Assembly (NCBI GenBank): GCA_013695355.1
Contig: JACDAQ010000007.1
Coordinates: forward strand, 39,529 to 103,528
Length of the DNA: 64,000 nt
Source: Candidatus Protochlamydia sp.
GTDB lineage: Bacteria; Chlamydiota; Chlamydiia; Chlamydiales; Parachlamydiaceae
Direction: 5' to 3'
A program made the position numbers and the translations under genes. This document shows, in pieces, positions 43,545-52,729 of the stretch. The notes below the pieces were generated by a model. The model did no database searches. It was given only the letters and a program-made list of their open reading frames with translations, and was not told where the DNA came from. Numbering within the stretch: position 1 is the first letter of the stretch; the number at the start of each line of letters is the position of its first letter.

Positions 43545-44999
43545 TTACGGCGAAAAATGGCTGAAGGCCTCTTCGGCTTCTTCGTTCCGCGGTGCGGTCT
43601 CATAGGTGACCGGAGTATAATTGACAAATTGAGCAAATTCTTTCCTGAAAGTCAAATTTACACTTCCTACCCCTCCGTGCCTGTTTTTGGCAATGATAAG
43701 TTCGGCCATACCGGGCTTATCGTTTGGGTCGTAATATTCGCGGCGCAATAAAAACATCACAAGATCGGAATCCTGCTCGATGCTGCCGCTTTCGCGCAAG
43801 TCGCTCATCATAGGACGGTGTCCCGGACGGTCTTCTACCTTTCTTGAAAGCTGTGAAAGACAGATGATGGGAATATTCAATTCCCTTGCGAGGTTTTTTA
43901 ACATCCTTGAAATTTCTGAGATCTCACTTTGCCTGTTTTCTGCATTGCGGGAAGAGCCTGATCCTGAGAGAAGCTGTAAGTAATCGATAATAAGAAGCCC
44001 GATTCCGTGGCTTTCCTTCATCCGGCGTGCCCGTGCCCGCAGATCGGTGATCTTCAAACCGGCTTGGTCATCTATGACCATGACGTGCTTTTGCATGTCA
44101 TTGACACATCCTACAATGCGCTGGTATTCCTGCCCATTCAATGCGCCTGTTTTGATCTTGTCCGATTCAACTTCAGCCTGGGAACAAACAATCCTGTGAA
44201 CAAGCTGTTCTGCCGACATTTCCAAAGAAAAGATGCCCACGGGAATTTTATTTTTGAAACAGACATTTTCAGCGATATTAATGGCAAAAGCAGTTTTTCC
44301 CATCGCCGGCCTGGCAGCCAGGATCATCAAATTGGATTTATTTAATCCATTGATCATTTTATCAAAATCGATAAAATGGGAAGGAATTCCACTTAAGGCC
44401 TGCTCTTCAGGACCACGCTGGGCATATTTTTCTTGTTTCTCCTGCAGCTCTTTGAGGTAGGGAATGCCCGATTCAGACCTGACCCCAGTGAAAATCTCTT
44501 GGATCGAGACTCCTGCCGCAGGATTTGCCGACTGGCTGATTTGAAAGAGCAGCTGTTGGGCCTCGTCTAGTGAGGCATGTACATCTAATGGCTCTTCCAA
44601 AGCTGATTTCTCAATCAATTGAGCAGCATGGATCATACGCCTTAATACGGCCTTGTTTTGCACCAGCTCAACGTATTCTTCAATGAAAGCAGAGGTTCCG
44701 GCATACTGCGCAAGGGTGGTAAGATAGGAAATTCCTCCTATGGCGCTTAACTTCTCCTGTCTTTTCAGCTCTTCGGCCACAAGATGGATATCCGCCGGCT
44801 TGTCTTTTTTGTAGGCAGTTTTAAGGATTTGAAAAATTATCCGATGCTCAGTGAAATAGAAATCAGCATCGTCCAAACCGTCCGATGCAATATTGAGGCT
44901 ATTAATGCTTGTCAGCATGCACCCCAGGACCATCATTTCAGATTCTTTTGAATGGGGGGCGATTTTGACTTTAACGTTTGATTCACTCATAATCAACAT
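43545..44999 (-). CDS. dnaB: Replicative DNA helicase DnaB
   Basis: Hexameric helicase that unwinds DNA at the replication fork, 484 residues. Family features include an N-terminal DnaG-interacting domain and the Walker A loop AARPAMGKTAFAINIAENV, then DYLQLLSG, and SIEQDSDLVMFLLRREYY and RHGGVG-like terminal motifs. Either ATG at 44999 or 44990 could be the start; the binding site AAGCGGA is not decisive. It is divergent from ndh. Confidence 0.97.
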   Translation of the reverse strand: MLIMSESNVKVKIAPHSKESEMMVLGCMLTSINSLNIASDGLDDADFYFTEHRIIFQILKTAYKKDKPADIHLVAEELKRQEKLSAIGGISYLTTLAQYAGTSAFIEEYVELVQNKAVLRRMIHAAQLIEKSALEEPLDVHASLDEAQQLLFQISQSANPAAGVSIQEIFTGVRSESGIPYLKELQEKQEKYAQRGPEEQALSGIPSHFIDFDKMINGLNKSNLMILAARPAMGKTAFAINIAENVCFKNKIPVGIFSLEMSAEQLVHRIVCSQAEVESDKIKTGALNGQEYQRIVGCVNDMQKHVMVIDDQAGLKITDLRARARRMKESHGIGLLIIDYLQLLSGSGSSRNAENRQSEISEISRMLKNLARELNIPIICLSQLSRKVEDRPGHRPMMSDLRESGSIEQDSDLVMFLLRREYYDPNDKPGMAELIIAKNRHGGVGSVNLTFRKEFAQFVNYTPVTYETAPRNEEAEEAFSHFSP

Positions 45000-45044
45000 T
45001 CCGCTTTAATAAAAAGTAACATAATAGATAAATGGGGGTTTTTT

Positions 45045-46280
45045 ATGGTGAAAATTGTGATCGTAGGAGGCGGGTTTGCAGGATTAAATGCGGCCCAGGC
45101 TCTAAAAAAAAGCGATGTTGAAATTTTATTGATTGACCGTACAAATCATCACGTGTTTCAGCCTTTGCTTTATCAAGTGGCCACCGCCGCCTTATCGGCA
45201 GAAAATATTGCATCCCCTATCCGTGAAATTTTAAGAAAACAAAAAAACGTGACTGTCTTAATGGCAAATGTTGATAAAATCGATCTTCAAGCTAGATTTA
45301 TCGAAGTGGGGAAGGGAGAAAAAATTCCATACGATTATCTAATACTTGCCCCAGGCGCCAGGCATTCGTATTTTGGGCATGATAATTGGGAAGCTTATGC
45401 CCCGGGCCTAAAGACAATAGCGGATGCTGTCCGGATTCACGACCAAATTTTACTTGCCTTCGAAAAAGCTGAAGCGTGCGGCGATCCCACCCAGGCTGAA
45501 AATGAGATGCGTTTTGTTGTCATTGGAGGGGGGCCGACCGGTGTAGAGATGGCAGGCTCAATCGCTGAATTCGCCCATATCACTCTGAAAAATAACTTTC
45601 GGCATATAAGACCAGAGAAAGCCAAAATCTTTTTAATCGAGGGAACAAATAGGTTGCTCCCGGCTTTTTCACAGGATTTAGCTGATAAAGCGAATGAAAA
45701 TCTAAAAAACTTAGGGGTCGACGTTTTTCTTACTACTCTTGTGACCAGCATTGAGCCGCATGGAATATGGATAGGTGACCAATTTCTTGCAGCTTCGACC
45801 ATTATTTGGGCGGCAGGAAATCAAGCTTCCTCCCTATTGAAAACAATTGACATTCCATTGGACAAGCAAGGCAGAGCCCTTGTAGAACCAGATCTCTCCA
45901 TTCCGGGCCACCCCAATGTATTTGTCATTGGAGATGCCGCCTGTTCTTTCAGCGCAAAAGGTATCCCTTTGCCAGGGATTGCTCCTGTAGCGATCCAGCA
46001 GGGACGCTATGTTGCGAAACTTCTTCAAAAACCAGGAGAAAAACGCCAGCCTTTTGCTTATTTTGACAAGGGAATGATCGCCACAATTGGAAGGGGAAAG
46101 GCAGTCGCGATGGTGGGAAAAGTCAAATTTTCCGGATTTATTGCCTGGATTGCATGGTGCTTTATTCATATTTTTTATTTGGTCAGTTTTAGGCACCGCA
46201 TTTTTGTCATGATACAGTGGATTTTTCTCTATTTTACAAGCCGAAGGCAAGGACGTGTGATTAATAAAGGTATTAAATAG
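45045..46280 (+). CDS. ndh: NADH dehydrogenase type II (NDH-2)
   Basis: Single-subunit flavoenzyme, 411 residues, that oxidises NADH and reduces quinone without pumping protons. It shows IVGGGFAGLNAAQALKKSDV (FAD), VVIGGGPTGVEMAGSIAEF (NAD), and VFVIGDAAC, with a hydrophobic C-terminal segment (FIAWIAWCFIHIFYLVSF) for membrane attachment. It would feed the cyo quinol oxidase. GGGGGTTTTTT precedes the ATG. Confidence 0.93.
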   Translation: MVKIVIVGGGFAGLNAAQALKKSDVEILLIDRTNHHVFQPLLYQVATAALSAENIASPIREILRKQKNVTVLMANVDKIDLQARFIEVGKGEKIPYDYLILAPGARHSYFGHDNWEAYAPGLKTIADAVRIHDQILLAFEKAEACGDPTQAENEMRFVVIGGGPTGVEMAGSIAEFAHITLKNNFRHIRPEKAKIFLIEGTNRLLPAFSQDLADKANENLKNLGVDVFLTTLVTSIEPHGIWIGDQFLAASTIIWAAGNQASSLLKTIDIPLDKQGRALVEPDLSIPGHPNVFVIGDAACSFSAKGIPLPGIAPVAIQQGRYVAKLLQKPGEKRQPFAYFDKGMIATIGRGKAVAMVGKVKFSGFIAWIAWCFIHIFYLVSFRHRIFVMIQWIFLYFTSRRQGRVINKGIK

Positions 46281-46365
46281 ATCATTAATAAAATTTGAAC
46301 TTCAATTTTTAAAGATTTATAATACTAATTGGACAGTGGAATAAATCTTTAAAACTGGAGGAACT

Positions 46366-46776
46366 ATGCTTAATTTATTAAAAAATGCTCTGTATAGTTT
46401 GTTCTTTGTTGCTTTTTTGACCCTTCCATTTAATTTTGTCGAAGCTGGAAAAGGGGATAGGGGTCATGGCCATCACAAAGGGGGGCATCACGGAGGACAT
46501 CATAGGGGTCATCATGGAGGACATCATGGCTGGCACGGTGGAGGACATCACGGTGGTCATCATGGGCATCATGGCGGTCATCATAGACATCATGGGCACC
46601 ATCACCACGGACATTGGAATAATTTAAATTTTGGAGTTAGCTCAATTTACGCATCCCCCCGATTAGCGTACCCTTACTCTTATTCAGGTTATTACACATA
46701 TCCAAGCCAAAGTTATTTATATGCATCTCCAAATGTTTATTATTTGGATGGACAGTATTATTATTTTGGTCAGTAA
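46366..46776 (+). CDS. Small secreted His/Gly-rich protein
   Basis: This 136-residue protein has a signal peptide (ALYSLFFVAFLTLPFNFVEA). The next ~55 residues are nearly pure His/Gly repeats (HHGGHHRGHHGGHHGWHGGG), followed by a Tyr/Ser/Pro-rich C-terminus (YPYSYSGYYTYPSQSY). It could bind transition metals in the periplasm or at the surface. A GGAGG site precedes the ATG and a strong terminator follows. No established family recognised. Confidence 0.75.
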   Translation: MLNLLKNALYSLFFVAFLTLPFNFVEAGKGDRGHGHHKGGHHGGHHRGHHGGHHGWHGGGHHGGHHGHHGGHHRHHGHHHHGHWNNLNFGVSSIYASPRLAYPYSYSGYYTYPSQSYLYASPNVYYLDGQYYYFGQ

Positions 46777-46786
46777 AGTTTCTATT

Positions 46787-46808
46787 AGCGCGGTCAATCG
46801 GCCGCGCT
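46787..46808 (+). terminator. Rho-independent terminator of the His/Gly-rich gene
   Basis: AGCGCGG/CCGCGCT stem with 8-nt loop, followed by TCTTTTTT, 10 bases after the stop codon. Confidence 0.9.
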
Positions 46809-46919
46809 TCTTTTTTATTAATAATCTTTCATCCTTGCCATTTGGCATCTTTTAATTTAAGGCTCAAAAAACTCTGTACCTCACCGGTCTCCTTGTCTCC
46901 CTGACTCCGCGTTTATTTT

Positions 46920-47120
46920 TTTTTCACTGACCTCCCGATTAATGGAGCCCCAACCCCTATAACCTGAGTGTTACTCGGATATTAAGGGAGTCTCTTTCCT
47001 ATCTTCACCCTTTCTATTATCAAGCATATGATTTTATTCTTTTAAGAGAGAAAGGTCGAATCGAAGGCATGATACTCCTTACTATCAATGACAAACCCAA
47101 AACTCAGGTTATTAAGCTAA
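46920..47120. repeat. Diverged dispersed repeat, second copy
   Basis: Reverse complement shares CATATGCTTGAT, AAGGGTGAAGATAGG and GGTTATA blocks, in the same order, with 4800-4946. Ends approximate. The copy also contains ACCCAAAACTCAGGTTATT at its own other end, an inverted version of CCTATAACCTGAG, so it is partly palindromic. Confidence 0.45.
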
Positions 47121-47293
47121 GGAACTATAATAAATTCCTTTAGTCTCAATACAGGCCCGTCTATGCATGCCTATTGTTTTTTGGTTGTTATTTTCTTTAA
47201 TATAGAAAGTCTGAGCAGCGTTAAATTTCTATGAATTGACATTTTTGTGCTTGCATAAATAAGTGCTGAGAAGTAGGATAATCAGTTGTTTTA

Positions 47294-47381
47294 GGAAAGA
47301 TGGCTGAGTGGCCGAAAGCACGTCCCTGCTAAGGACGCATACCCCTCAAGGGTATCTAGGGTTCGAATCCCTATCTTTCCG
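47294..47381 (+). tRNA. tRNA-Ser (anticodon GCU)
   Basis: GGAAAGA acceptor pairs perfectly with TCTTTCC, D arm GGCTGAGTGGCCGAAAGC, anticodon loop CTGCTAA, long variable arm, T arm GTTCGAATC. CCA is not encoded. Reads AGC/AGU. It lies just before the zinc uptake operon end on the other strand. Confidence 0.97.
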
Positions 47382-47390
47382 ATTTCTTTT

Positions 47391-48284
47391 TCAATTTCCA
47401 TATACCTTGGTCTCTGCTAGAGCAGATTCTTCTTCGCGCAAGATCCGCTGCCTTGGGCGAAAAAAAACGATGCTGATCACATAGACCAGGCCGGCAATAA
47501 GCGCAATGGTTGCTCCAGTTGGCCAATCGAAATGATACGCCACAGCATTTCCCGCTAAACAAAATAAACCGCTAAGTAGTATTGCCACAGCCATCATGCG
47601 TGAAAGGCTGAATGTGACCAAATTGGCGATGGCTGCCGGAATGGTCAGCATGGTCATGACAAGAACTACACCGACAACCTGGATCAATAAGACAATTGAA
47701 ACTGCAATAAGAATAAGCAGGAGCATGTAAAGAGCGTTAACGGAAATTCCCTGCAGGCGCGCTTGCTCCTCATCAAAGCAAATAGCTAAAAAACGCTTAT
47801 GCAAACAGATAACGATTAAAATTGTACAGATGTCGAGTCCCCATAAAACGTAAAGATCAGTCTGGGAAACCCACAAAATATTTCCGATCAAAAAATTAGT
47901 CAGTTCAACATTGAAGCCGGGGGTTTGCGATATAAATAAGATTCCAATTGCCATTCCAATAGACCATAAGGCTGCAATCACCGAATCTTCTCTTTGCCTG
48001 TAATGTAAATGGATCCAGCCTAAAATAACAGCTGACAAGATGGCCGCAATGAGTGCTCCGAACAAAGGGGAAACCCATGAGATGCCCTGGGCCCGTTCCA
48101 GCCAAATGCAGATACCAATCCCGCTTAAAACGGCATGTGAAATGCTACCTGCGATAAATACAATCCTTTTAACAACAACATAAGAGCCAATGATGCCGCT
48201 GACGATGGAAGCGGCAAAGCCGGCCAGCAATGCCGCCATGAGAAGGGAATTGCTCATCAATGCTTCAAAAAAAGAGGGCATCAT
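47391..48284 (-). CDS. znuB: Zinc/manganese ABC transporter permease
   Basis: This 297-residue permease of the ABC-3 family has eight or so hydrophobic helices and motifs GIIGSYVVVKRIVFIAGSIS and GVVLVMTMLTIPAAIANLVT. It forms the membrane channel for the ATPase at 48281-49024 and the binding protein at 49028-49894. The Zn versus Mn preference cannot be read from this subunit. It overlaps the ATPase gene by four bases. Confidence 0.93.
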   Translation of the reverse strand: MMPSFFEALMSNSLLMAALLAGFAASIVSGIIGSYVVVKRIVFIAGSISHAVLSGIGICIWLERAQGISWVSPLFGALIAAILSAVILGWIHLHYRQREDSVIAALWSIGMAIGILFISQTPGFNVELTNFLIGNILWVSQTDLYVLWGLDICTILIVICLHKRFLAICFDEEQARLQGISVNALYMLLLILIAVSIVLLIQVVGVVLVMTMLTIPAAIANLVTFSLSRMMAVAILLSGLFCLAGNAVAYHFDWPTGATIALIAGLVYVISIVFFRPRQRILREEESALAETKVYGN

Positions 48285-49024
48285 CTCGAACTTCCGTTTC
48301 TAGGTTGAATAAGGGGTGAATGGTAGAGCCCAAATGCAAAATGCTCGCAGATTTCCTCAGGCTGAAGTGAAAACACTTTACCCTGGACGCAAAGCAGCCT
48401 TTCAACATGTTCAACGGCAGCCCTAAGGTCATGGGTCACCATTAAAATTGTAAGCTGCCCTTTGAGGTCTTTTAAAATGGAATAGATTTCCGCTTCAGCC
48501 TTACTATCAACGCTTGCTGTGGGTTCATCCAAGAGGAGGAGCTGAGGGCGGGAAACAAGGGCCCGCGCGATCAGGACCCGCTGAGCCTGCCCTCCCGAAA
48601 GTGTGCCAAAAGCAGCTTCGCTATATTTTTTCATGCCTACTTTGTCTAAAGCGTCTAATGCCGCCAGCTTTTGCCTCCTGTGAAAAAGCCCATACCAGGG
48701 CAGTTCGGCCAGCAATCCCGAAAGAACAACCTCCACGGCCGATATCGGAAATTCACGGTCAAAGCGGATCGATTGGGGAACATAAGCTAGGCTGCAAGGG
48801 CCACCAGGTTGGATTCCGGGATCTTTTCCAAAAACTTTGACCGATCCACTATAAGGTTTGAGAAAACCCATTAGAACTTTGAGAAGAGTTGTTTTTCCGC
48901 CCCCGTTAGGACCGATAATTCCAATAAATTCGCCTGAATTGATTTCGAAGGATATGTGTGAAAGGATAGTGGTGTTGTGGTAGGAAAATGAAAGGTCTTG
49001 TACTTGTATGAGGGGGTGGTGCAA
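48281..49024 (-). CDS. znuC: Zinc/manganese ABC transporter ATPase
   Basis: This 247-residue ABC ATPase shows Walker A GPNGGGKTTLLKVLM, signature LSGGQAQRVLIARAL, and Walker B LLLLDEPTASVD. The two-subunit coupling to the permease (four-base overlap) and to the binding protein four bases away gives a complete znu-type importer. Confidence 0.95.
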   Translation of the reverse strand: MHHPLIQVQDLSFSYHNTTILSHISFEINSGEFIGIIGPNGGGKTTLLKVLMGFLKPYSGSVKVFGKDPGIQPGGPCSLAYVPQSIRFDREFPISAVEVVLSGLLAELPWYGLFHRRQKLAALDALDKVGMKKYSEAAFGTLSGGQAQRVLIARALVSRPQLLLLDEPTASVDSKAEAEIYSILKDLKGQLTILMVTHDLRAAVEHVERLLCVQGKVFSLQPEEICEHFAFGLYHSPLIQPRNGSSR

Positions 49025-49027
49025 CAG

Positions 49028-49894
49028 TTACTCTCCTGCAAAAGCATTGGCGATCGATAGCATGCTTTTGTAATAATTTTGAGAATAAGGGTCCAGCATT
49101 ACAATCGAGGCGCCGATCTCCTTTGCAATCAGTTGGGCGGCCTTGTTGCTATATTGGGGTTGAATAAAAATGCGTTTGATCTGAAGTTCTTTGGCTAGTC
49201 TTAGTAATTTGGTCATTTGTTGAGGAGCTGGATCCTTCCCTTCTACTTCGATCGTGTACTGTTCTAAATCATAATCACGGCAAAAATAGGCATATGCAGG
49301 ATGGGAGACGAGTACAGAGCGCCTTTTCAATGGTTCTAAAATTTTTACGATTTGCTGGTCCAAATCTTTTAATTCATTTTGAAATTTTTCCAAATTATTT
49401 TGGTATAGTTCACGATTTTGGGGATAAGTTTTAATTAAGGCCTCGGCAATAGTCTCAGCCTGAGTTTGGGCTAAGCGGGCGCTCAGCCAAAAATGAAGGT
49501 CTTCAGAGCCTGGGCAGCATCCTTTATGGCGATGTGAATCGGTTCTGATCAAATCGAGGCCCTGCCTTAGATCGACAATTTGAAGCGAAGGATTATGACT
49601 TTTTAAAGCTTGAATGGCGCGGGGCTCGAAATGTTCGCCGATCCGGAACCAAATATCAGCTTGGCTAGCAGAAACCATTTGCTTGGGAGTTGGCTCATAA
49701 GTATGTGCGCTGGCACCAGCTGGGACTAATAATTGAATATGGACTGTATTATCTGCTATTTTTTCGACAAAAAATTGATCGGGGGCGACACTTACAAGTA
49801 CTGTGGGAACTGCATGGCAATTTTGAAGGCAAAATAATGCAGCAATAAGGTTCACCCAGGCAATAGTCTTAAACCAGTTCATTGCTTTTTCCAT
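49028..49894 (-). CDS. znuA: Zinc/manganese ABC transporter substrate-binding protein
   Basis: This 288-residue cluster A-I binding protein has a probable signal peptide with IAWVNLIAALFCLQNCHA. It shows AHTYEPTPKQMVSASQADIW, DLHFWLSARLAQ, VSHPAYAYFCRDYDLEQYTI and EIGASIVMLDPY, the His/His/His/Asp ligand regions of ZnuA/TroA. A short His/Cys stretch (SHRHKGCCPG) resembles the ZnuA His-loop, hence Zn. A perfect 10-bp inverted repeat lies 45 bases upstream and may be an operator. Confidence 0.9.
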   Translation of the reverse strand: MEKAMNWFKTIAWVNLIAALFCLQNCHAVPTVLVSVAPDQFFVEKIADNTVHIQLLVPAGASAHTYEPTPKQMVSASQADIWFRIGEHFEPRAIQALKSHNPSLQIVDLRQGLDLIRTDSHRHKGCCPGSEDLHFWLSARLAQTQAETIAEALIKTYPQNRELYQNNLEKFQNELKDLDQQIVKILEPLKRRSVLVSHPAYAYFCRDYDLEQYTIEVEGKDPAPQQMTKLLRLAKELQIKRIFIQPQYSNKAAQLIAKEIGASIVMLDPYSQNYYKSMLSIANAFAGE

Positions 49895-49938
49895 TTTATG
49901 ATCATTAGGTAGAAATTCGAATAACCTTCTCAGATAAG

Positions 49939-49972
49939 GGTGTTTACAATCTGGTTGGACTTTGTAAACACC
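49939..49972. promoter_or_regulatory. Candidate operator or hairpin upstream of the zinc uptake operon
   Basis: GGTGTTTACA (49939-49948) and TGTAAACACC (49963-49972) are perfect inverted repeats separated by 14 bases, located 45 bases upstream of the znuA ATG and 80 bases after the Hsp20 stop. It could be an operator for a metal regulator such as the Fur-family protein encoded nearby, or a stem-loop in the hsp20 3' end. No poly-U follows. Confidence 0.4.
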
Positions 49973-50053
49973 TCAGGAGAATCAGTAATCCTCAATAATA
50001 TGCCTTTCAGTTGGTTTTTTGCAAGGATAACCATTCCATTTCAAGGGGTTATC

Positions 50054-50533
50054 TTAATTTTTCTTATTATTTCCATGCCCATGTTCACTTCCATTTCCAT
50101 TTCCGTTTTGAACAGAAATTTTTCTTTTTTGGCTTTGCTGGTTTTTTTTAAAGGTAACCTTCAAAACGCCATCCTTATAATTTGCCTGTTCTGTGTTGTC
50201 TTCGACAGAAGAAGGGAGCTCTACTTGATAAAAAAATGAATTTTTGGCCCGTCGGTAAAATTTTTTTTCCTTGTCTTCCTCCTCTTCTTTTTTCTCAGCT
50301 TTGATCCATAAGGTATTTTGATGGACCGAAATGTCAAGCTCATCTGTTTTCATTCCAGGTAGATGGGCTTCCACATACACATGGTCATTGTCTTCGGACA
50401 CTGTGACACCAGTATCTGGGGTCAAACCCATCCACTGGCTCATCTTATCTTCCATATCTCCCCAAAGACTGGGAATAGAAGAGGGTAATCTAAAAAAAGA
50501 ACGTGGAATTATATCTTTACCTCTATCATCCAT
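50054..50533 (-). CDS. Small heat-shock protein Hsp20 (alpha-crystallin family)
   Basis: A 159-residue ATP-independent holdase. The alpha-crystallin domain is visible as DNDHVYVEAHLPGMKTDELD, TLWIKAEKKEE, YQVELPSSVEDNTEQANYKD and GVLKVTFKK. The tail is Gly/His/Asn-rich. GGAGG before the ATG at 50533 supports this start over the TTG used for the longer frame. No CIRCE element was seen upstream. Confidence 0.93.
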   Translation of the reverse strand: MDDRGKDIIPRSFFRLPSSIPSLWGDMEDKMSQWMGLTPDTGVTVSEDNDHVYVEAHLPGMKTDELDISVHQNTLWIKAEKKEEEEDKEKKFYRRAKNSFFYQVELPSSVEDNTEQANYKDGVLKVTFKKNQQSQKRKISVQNGNGNGSEHGHGNNKKN

Positions 50534-50715
50534 AAAAACCTCCAAATTTAAAAATGCAAATTTGCTCGAATTAAACCACTCAGATTAGTGGGATAGGTTC
50601 ATTGCATTTATTTTTTTATAGAAAAGAAAAATTATCGTCAATTAATAGACAAAATTTACTATAACAAAAACTTGGGTGAAATATTAAAACGTCGATACAA
50701 TTTTAAGGATGCCCC

Positions 50716-51789
50716 ATGCTAGATGAAAATGAAGATGAATTAAAAAAAAGCGACTTTAGGGAACCCTACAAATTAGACCCTTTTCAGGAAGAATTGAGAA
50801 TCAAAATTTTTGATCTCATCGCTTTTAACGGCGGGAATATTCTTTCGGTTCACTCAGATTTAATTTGCCAAATTATTACAGCCAGTTTGAAAATGGGAAA
50901 TGAAACGTATGATTTAGGGCAATTAAAATTAATGACGCGCGCCTTTAAAGAAATGAGATATGCCTATCGTATATTTAATAAATACCCCGTAGCTAAAAGG
51001 ATCAGCATATTTGGATCATCTCGCACTCCGCCTGAACATCCTGATTACCTTGCAGCCAAAAAATTTAGCGCTTCAATGGCGAATACTGGATGGGTTTGTA
51101 TTACAGGGGCTGCCGATGGGATTATGCGAGCAGGATTGGAGGGTGCCGAAAAAGAATCCCGCTTCGGGCTTTCAATCCGCCTTCCTTTTGAGACCCCCTC
51201 GAATTCCTTACTCGCCGGGGATCCGAAACTTATCACATTCCGGTATTTTTTTACACGCAAGCTGATGTTCTTAAGTCATTCAGATGCCATTGCTGCTTTT
51301 CCAGGTGGTGTGGGAACCCAGGACGAACTTTTTGAGGTGCTGACATTAATGCAGACCGGCAAGGCCAATATTATACCCGTTGTTTTATTAGAAGGGGATG
51401 GGGGATCCTACTGGAGCGCCTGGCAAAATTACCTTAGAGAAAATTTGTTGAAAAATGGATGGATCAGTGAAGATGACCAGTATCTATATTTTCTTTCACC
51501 AACGATTGAAGAGGCTGTAGCGCATATTCATCAATTTTATTCTCGATACCATTCAAGCCGTTATGTAAAGGATACTTTGATTATCCGCCTGCTTAGCCCC
51601 ATTACCGCAGAACAGGCTAAGATATTAAGCTGCGAATTTGCGCCGTTATTGAAAGAAGGGGAAATATACCTCACAGATCCTCTTCCGGAAGAAACGGACC
51701 ACCTTGAGCTGCCCCGTTTGGCATTCGAACATAACCATAAGCATTTTGGCTTGCTTCGTAAATTGATAGATCGATTGAACAGCCTTTAA
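50716..51789 (+). CDS. LOG family (Rossmann-fold) protein
   Basis: This 357-residue protein contains ISIFGSSRTPPEHPDYLAA and the LOG motif FPGGVGTQDELFEVLTLMQ. Enzymes of this fold include cytokinin riboside phosphoribohydrolases and nucleotide 5'-monophosphate nucleosidases; older databases call them lysine decarboxylase-like. The N-terminal ~90 residues are an extension. Substrate unknown. Confidence 0.85.
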   Translation: MLDENEDELKKSDFREPYKLDPFQEELRIKIFDLIAFNGGNILSVHSDLICQIITASLKMGNETYDLGQLKLMTRAFKEMRYAYRIFNKYPVAKRISIFGSSRTPPEHPDYLAAKKFSASMANTGWVCITGAADGIMRAGLEGAEKESRFGLSIRLPFETPSNSLLAGDPKLITFRYFFTRKLMFLSHSDAIAAFPGGVGTQDELFEVLTLMQTGKANIIPVVLLEGDGGSYWSAWQNYLRENLLKNGWISEDDQYLYFLSPTIEEAVAHIHQFYSRYHSSRYVKDTLIIRLLSPITAEQAKILSCEFAPLLKEGEIYLTDPLPEETDHLELPRLAFEHNHKHFGLLRKLIDRLNSL

Positions 51790-51806
51790 ACAGGTTCTCC
51801 CTAAAG

Positions 51807-52604
51807 CTACGCAGGGTTTGGGAGATTGAGGTCCTGGCTGAAATGGAAATGATTGGGGCTTTTCAAACGATTAAGGATAAATAAACTTTGCACAATGATA
51901 GCAGTCGAACGGAAATGCCTCAAATGATGCAGGGATGTCTGGGAAAAGAGGCCCCATTCTTTGGCTAAGTCCAAGCATTCTATAAGAAGCCCGCTGCCTT
52001 GAATGGACAAATCTGCCCCCACTTTACGGTTAGGCTGGTTTAAATTAAAGTGACGCCAGATAAGCGCAGTCCCATATAATGCATAGCCAAGTGCATGCAG
52101 TAGCGAACCGCAAGTAATGATCCAGCTATCGAGCTTGCCGAGTATCTTTAATTGGGCAAGAAAAGAGGCTGAGGCGATTAGGTGAGCGGCAAAATGGCAT
52201 ATGCGTGAGGCTGTCTTCAAAAAGTCGATTGAAGGGGCTTCACTTCTTTCAATAAATGTTCCATTGGCGATGGATAAAAAATCGTTGATAATAATAATCG
52301 AATGCAGGGCTTCATCTAAAGCATGCGCTCCATCATGAATGCTTTTGCAAAAATCGTAAACTTCAGACCGGGCGTAACTTTTTAAAGCAGCTTGAAATAG
52401 ATGAAAGCATTCATTCACAATTTGAGCTGTTTTTTCTACTTTAGCCACCCCATGAAATGCGTGAATGCCTTTTTTTATCCACCCTTTAGGGCTTAATTGA
52501 ACGGTTACTCTTCCCTCGAATCTTCCTGGTTCGGACTCGCTGACTTCTATTTTACCTGTTGGCTTAAAAACATTAAGGCCGACGCAGGTCCCCGATCCAC
52601 ACAT
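51807..52604 (-). CDS. Unrecognised 265-residue protein with hydrophobic helices
   Basis: I do not recognise it. Cys-containing N-terminus (CGSGTCVGLNVF), then two or three hydrophobic helices (IIIINDFLSIANG, FAAHLIASASFLAQLK, LLHALGYALYGTALIW). GGAGG before the ATG at 52604 decides the start. It is divergently oriented with the Fur-family gene, sharing the palindrome at 52669-52705, so it might be under metal control. Confidence 0.5.
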   Translation of the reverse strand: MCGSGTCVGLNVFKPTGKIEVSESEPGRFEGRVTVQLSPKGWIKKGIHAFHGVAKVEKTAQIVNECFHLFQAALKSYARSEVYDFCKSIHDGAHALDEALHSIIIINDFLSIANGTFIERSEAPSIDFLKTASRICHFAAHLIASASFLAQLKILGKLDSWIITCGSLLHALGYALYGTALIWRHFNLNQPNRKVGADLSIQGSGLLIECLDLAKEWGLFSQTSLHHLRHFRSTAIIVQSLFILNRLKSPNHFHFSQDLNLPNPA

Positions 52605-52668
52605 GAATACCTCCATTAAAATGGCACAAGATTGTCTTCTAAATTCTTTTCAAAAAAGGAGATAGAGG

Positions 52669-52705
52669 GTAATGTTATTGCAAATGCATTATTAATTGCA
52701 ATTAC
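52669..52705. promoter_or_regulatory. Candidate Fur-family operator between divergent genes
   Basis: GTAATGTTATTGCAA and TTAATTGCAATTAC surround ATGCATTA, giving an inverted repeat with TTGCAA half-sites. It is 25 bases upstream of the Fur-family gene and 65 bases upstream of the divergent hydrophobic-protein gene, fitting autoregulation of the regulator. Confidence 0.45.
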
Positions 52706-52729
52706 AAAAAATGATTAAGAGAATTCGAA

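Larger units (their letters stand above)
46777..47293. other. Spacer with terminator and dispersed repeat
   Basis: After the terminator at 46787-46808 the spacer holds the second copy (about 46920-47120, opposite orientation) of the diverged repeat seen at 4800-4946. No gene or promoter can be supported except that the tRNA-Ser promoter must be near 47280. Confidence 0.45.
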
